Shown in pieces: positions 59,679 to 64,000 of a stretch of 64,000 nucleotides of DNA. This DNA comes from Zoroaster sp. YZ-2022. Its lineage: Eukaryota; Echinodermata; Asteroidea; Forcipulatida; Zoroasteridae. Position numbers and translations under genes: made by a program. Every line of letters starts with the position of its first letter. The stretch's first letter is position 1. The stretch is taken from NCBI GenBank assembly GCA_029582265.1, contig CM055819.1, positions 36,473,384 to 36,537,383 of the forward strand, read 5' to 3'. The notes under the pieces are model-generated. The model made no database searches. It saw nothing but the letters and a program-made list of their open reading frames with translations, and was not told the origin of the DNA.

Positions 59679-61305
59679 CTGTTGAATCAAACATGAAAAT
59701 ATCAAATTACTGTCAACACTCTCAAGGTACACAAGAATGTTCATGTGGGGAATCGGAACCTGCAGTATCAATTCTCCAGAAGCATCTCCATTCCTGATAA
59801 AGTGTAACTGCTAGATTGCATTGTACCAGTAATAAATAACAGTGAACAATTTCTGTTCTCGCACTAAGTATTTTAGTTTTAAAACTGCAGAGGCAAATGT
59901 TAAGTACTTCCTTCGAAACAGAAACAATGCACGTCCACATGTACACACACAAATGATAAATGTACACACTGTATGCATAGTGAATTTATGTAAATACTAT
60001 AGGTATGCATAGATGTACATACTTGTTTGGGTTTTTTGTCCTTAATTTGGCAAGAGTTGGGTCTGCATGTATTTTATTACAGACAGAAAAGTATCATTTC
60101 AGTTATAATGACCTGATACTTTCTCATAGAATAACAAAATCTGGAGTTCTGTAAGGCAGATTGCAAGTAATGTTCTACATTATATATTAATTAGCAAGTT
60201 CAGAAAGTGAATATATTTGGAATGAAATACAAGAGCCATCTGATACTAAATGTATGGAAGGACGGGAACAAGACAGGAAACTGTATAATAATGTTTTTTT
60301 ATGCAAGGTCATTATCTCGAGTGCTGTAGATAATTGAAATGCACATGCTCAATACACTTACAGGTGATTCTATTACATGGATTGATACCTTACTTACAGG
60401 TGATTCTATTACATGGATTGATACCTTACATAGCAACATGAACTGATCTGGGATTTGAAACAAAGTCTAAGTGGGATTCTGCGTTTCCATTTGTAAAGTT
60501 CATGTTCAAAATTAGAAGTTATTTAAATAGTTTCTTCCCTGTCACCAAGAGTTCAAAAAGCTTAAGAGGTACAGTCAAGTCACAATTTTTTTCAAACATT
60601 TAACAAACAACAACAACAACTAATAATGATAACTAATAATAATAGTGTAAAATAGTTCATTTTTAAATCAAAGAGATTGAAAAAAGTATTGTACTGTACA
60701 AAACTGATTCATCAGATGTCATTCAACTAAAGAGCACAAGCATGATTTCTAGCCTTCTGTTCAGGCATCGGCTACTTGCAGTTAACCTTTGAAACCCCCG
60801 TGATGATTTCACCTATTAACCTCACGACTGGTCCCGCTGGTCACAGCTTGCCCGCCCAAATATGATTTGAAGAACTTCACATGACATCACAAAAAGAAAT
60901 ATGAATGAGCTGTCGCAAATTAAGCATTGAGCATCCATGCACAAACTACCAGATGGGAGTGGGGGAAATCGCATTAACGTATTAACTTCCAAATTTGGAT
61001 GAGTGAAAAAGCAGAAACATATAATCGTTTTAAAGGCAGATGAGCTGATGCGACAACTTTTTCCCACGTTTAAAAAAACAAATCTTGAAAGAGAAGAAGA
61101 AAACATTTCTCTCCAAAGAATGTATTTTGCACGAGTTTCTTGGTCAATATCTTTACAATGAATATAATCAACATATCATGTTTGTAAAAATGAACCAACT
61201 TTGCTAAATAACTTTGATAAATTATCTCTTTTGACTGCTGCAATTTTGGAAGAATTTGCCACCCATTTTGTTGTTCTAGACTTTCATTTTTGCTGCATTG
61301 GTTAA
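59679..61305. other. Cytohesin upstream intron, no exon found
   Basis: I looked for the coiled-coil exon (ELxNIRxRK-like) on the - strand and did not see it. A 36-bp exact duplication (ACAGGTGATTCTATTACATG) lies at about 60357-60428. Confidence 0.45.
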
Positions 61306-61626
61306 TTAACCCTCCTATGGTTTGACGTTTCAAAACCTTTCAAAATCTGCTTACGGGCCAAAATGGCTATCAATTATTATGAACCCTTTAAAACCCTCCA
61401 GAATTTGTTGCTACTGAACAACCACACCTTTCAATACCCTTTGAAAGGTATTGAAACATTTCAACACCAGTTTGTTCAGAGAGTTGTTACACCTTTCGAA
61501 ACCTTTCATAGGTCCCTTTTGTCAGACAGTTTTCTCACCTTTCAAAACCCTTCAGTACAGCAAACTTGAAAGGTTTTGAAAGGTCTGACAATTCTATGGC
61601 AACTGCACTGTATATAGGAGGGTTAA
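61306..61626 (+). mobile_element. T3 element, CCTTTCAAAACC-word body
   Basis: TTAACCCTCCTATGG to ATATAGGAGGGTTAA. The body repeats CCTTTCAAAACC, CCTTTGAAAGG and inverses about ten times. Confidence 0.8.
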
Positions 61627-61809
61627 ACAATCATTGCGGGAAGTTTATTGATGCTTTTTGGTTGAAAATTTATACACATTGTGCCATTTGCCGATGATCT
61701 AGTTTGTGTGGCCGTCGGGTGCTGACTTTCGGTTAACCGGCTAACCAACCGTGAAAGATTCGGTTAAATGGTTAGTGAACTAACCGGTAACACCCAACAC
61801 TACAATAAT

Positions 61810-62130
61810 CCAAAGCAATTTGTATAAATGTGTAATGGGTTTTATTGGGTTTTAACTCTTGTTGGATTTGACAGTCTACAGGGACAGAGAATTTTGTTAG
61901 ATTCACCAGGGTGGTGTTTTCGTGATCTTGATCATGAACCAGAAACATGTGTTGGCTTTGATCATCTGTTTATGACCAAACTAGAACCAATGATTTTGCT
62001 TGATAATGTTCGATTTCTAGATGGTGGTAAATAATCGTTTTCTTGTACTTGACTTTTCTTGATTGATATTGTCATTACTGTCTTGATACTGTGGAAAATA
62101 AATGAACCTATGAACCTATGAACCTATGTT
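61810..62130 (+). mobile_element. Possible LINE-type 3' end with 8-bp tail repeats
   Basis: Ends GGAAAATAAATGAACCTAT followed by two more GAACCTAT units. Some non-LTR retrotransposons of the CR1 group end in short tandem repeats. No reverse-transcriptase motif is seen upstream, so this is tentative. Confidence 0.35.
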
Positions 62131-63702
62131 TGTTATTTGTTCCAAAAATAGTATGATTGTTTGTGCAAGCTAAACATGCAAGTTTATTACTCACAAGTGA
62201 TTTCCATTTTGCCCAAATTGTAATAACAGCCCGATTATTACAGTTCAGTTTTCTGCATTCACTGAACATTTGCTGAATTTCAAACCAGGAAATAGAAACA
62301 GAAAATAATATAAAATTATATTCGTAACTTTTGTTATACACATGTGTACATCCATTCTTTCCTGAATTACCAGAACACAGATCATAGGGTACTACTGTAT
62401 GCAAGCCACAGTAAGGAACTGAATTCAAAGAGGCATACGTACATGAATATAGAATTGGTAATTTGAAAGAATAATAAGAAATGGTCAAAGTTTGATATAA
62501 AACTACCCTCAAGTGTAAATCTTGAGGGTATTAATCTTCCCTAGACATTATTGTGTTTTGAGGTGCTGTTCTTTTCAAAAAAGTTTTGAAAAATTACAGC
62601 CACTTAGTTTATCAGAAAGAGAACTCTTCCCTTTAATAATTCAAATGAAAACAACAAATCAGAATGCTTTTCATTACTTTAAGTTATCGATTCAACGTAA
62701 TAAGCTGAAACCTTCACAGAGGGGTAGTGTGTTTAATGTATCTTGATTCAAAGGATCATACTGGTAGAAAGGGGTTTGGTCAACATTGCCAATGTTGTAA
62801 CTTGCCTTTAAATTAACTTTACAAAGACCTTTGTGAATTTATCCAAAGTTTTTCCTTTAAAATTATGATAACTGTCTTTGTTTTGCTGTAGTTTCGGAAC
62901 ACTAAAAGGTAGATAAAAAGAACCAGACAGATCGTAATAAAAATGATTCCCAAAACCTGGGGAAAACTACTGCAACTGCTCAAGTGCATCTGAATCTTTT
63001 TTCCTGTATGTCGGCTGGGAAAATGCGGGGATATTTGTTGGCAAGACCCAGCTTCAGGCCATACAACACATGTTTCCGTGAGTACAGAAACATATGAATA
63101 ACGAACGGCACTGGCTGACAAATTATTTCTGACTCAACTTTTCCCGGAGCTTAGGGCTGGTATTTTTATCTGATCTGCTTGGCTTTGCTGACTAATTCGT
63201 GTAGTCCACTTCTTCCAAACGATGAATCTTATCGGAGGGTTTGGGCAGTTATTTAATTAAAATCAAATTCCTGTTTGAGTTTATCAAATGAAGTGTTTTG
63301 AAAGAAAGACCCTTACAACTCCACTTAGAATATTTTCCGTGACAATTCTGTGATTTGTTTTTGTTTGGTTCAATCTCCTGTTGGAATTTGTTTGAGATAA
63401 ATTTAATCTTACATGTACATATATCTTGAAACTGTCCATAAAGATGAGTGCATACCAATTGTTATGTTTATCAGAATTGTGTTATTAATCACATTATAAG
63501 TATTTTAAAGCATTAATCTTTTAAAGTTATTGAGATTGACTTCTGAAATACATCTCTCACACTCACAGGGAAAAACGGCTTTTGATATATGCCTAATATG
63601 CAATTTATCATTGAATTTTGATTTGCAGACACAGAATCAAATTTATTTTATGATGAATTAAACTCTAAGGAGAATTCTATGGAAGTTGAATTGGGCCAGT
63701 GC
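62131..63702. other. Right-hand flank with a T5 fragment
   Basis: About 62690-62811 matches the T5 right end (AAGCTGAAACCTTCACAG, CAATGTTGTAACTTGCCTTTAA). The rest is unrecognised. A 100-codon frame at 62819-63121 (-) has one hydrophobic stretch but nothing else in its favour. Confidence 0.45.
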
Positions 63703-63913
63703 AAAGATGCCAACATTTACGATTTGGGCGTAATTTTTACGATTTATTGAGTCCAATTACGATTGTACGATCCTTGTATCAATTTTTACGATTTATAAAA
63801 ATGTAAAGCCTCGAGTGTGAGGTTTGAAAAGGGGGTAATTTGGGTATTTTTGTGTCCGAGGCGGATGCACCGTGGCAAATTACTCTTTTTCAATTTGGAA
63901 TGTTGGCATCTCT
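63703..63913. mobile_element. hAT-like small element with 8-bp target duplication GCCAGTGC
   Basis: Inverted ends AAAGATGCCAACATT and AATGTTGGCATCTCT; GCCAGTGC at 63695-63702 and 63914-63921. 211 bp. Confidence 0.85.
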
Positions 63914-63990
63914 GCCAGTGCTATCCTATGATTGTCCTTATTATGAATTACACAGAAATACAATGCCAGTTACATGTTCATGTACACATA

Positions 63991-64000
63991 TACTACTCAA
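63991..64000. mobile_element. Start of a fourth family M element, cut by the window edge
   Basis: The last ten bases, TACTACTCAA after CATA, equal the family M terminus. Confidence 0.5.

Noticed and set aside
62108..62512. 134-codon frame on the - strand
   Set aside because: Low-complexity composition, no recognisable domain, no splice context consistent with cytohesin; chance frame in AT-rich DNA.

Overview
This window is nuclear DNA of an animal. Two split genes with GT-AG introns sit in AT-rich, transposon-crowded sequence that has no bacterial gene layout. Protein similarity points to a bilaterian. The many ACATGTACATGT runs, the small inverted-repeat transposons and the tRNA-headed SINEs suggest a marine invertebrate, perhaps an echinoderm; that is a guess, because no lineage marker is present. 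The two genes converge tail to tail. On the + strand a complete five-exon COQ7 gene (1608-11785) encodes the mitochondrial di-iron hydroxylase of ubiquinone synthesis (212 residues, all six iron ligands present). On the - strand ten exons (59678 down to 18948) encode the Sec7 and PH domains and the C-terminus of a cytohesin, an Arf-GTPase exchange factor. Its N-terminal coiled-coil exon was not found and probably lies beyond the right edge. The two genes have no evident functional link. Layout: 1-1607 is upstream sequence with an old inverted-repeat element and an 80/79-bp tandem array; 1608-11785 is COQ7, with a 26-unit 97-bp array in intron 3 and an 81-bp array in intron 4; 11786-18947 is the shared 3' flank; 18948-59678 is cytohesin with very long introns; 59679-64000 is a cytohesin intron or upstream region. 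Most of the non-coding DNA that I can interpret is non-autonomous transposons. One set is flanked by TTAA, as expected of piggyBac-type insertion (called T1-T6 here). A second set has hAT-like ends, in several cases with 8-bp target duplications. A third (family A) is bounded by GGCCAATTTCA ends and carries a variable number of internal ~95-97-bp units. Nested insertions are common, and two satellite arrays clearly derive from transposon segments. I saw no CRISPR array, operon, convincing functional RNA gene or intact transposase. Family names are mine; repeat boundaries are read by eye and may be off by several bases unless a target duplication fixes them.
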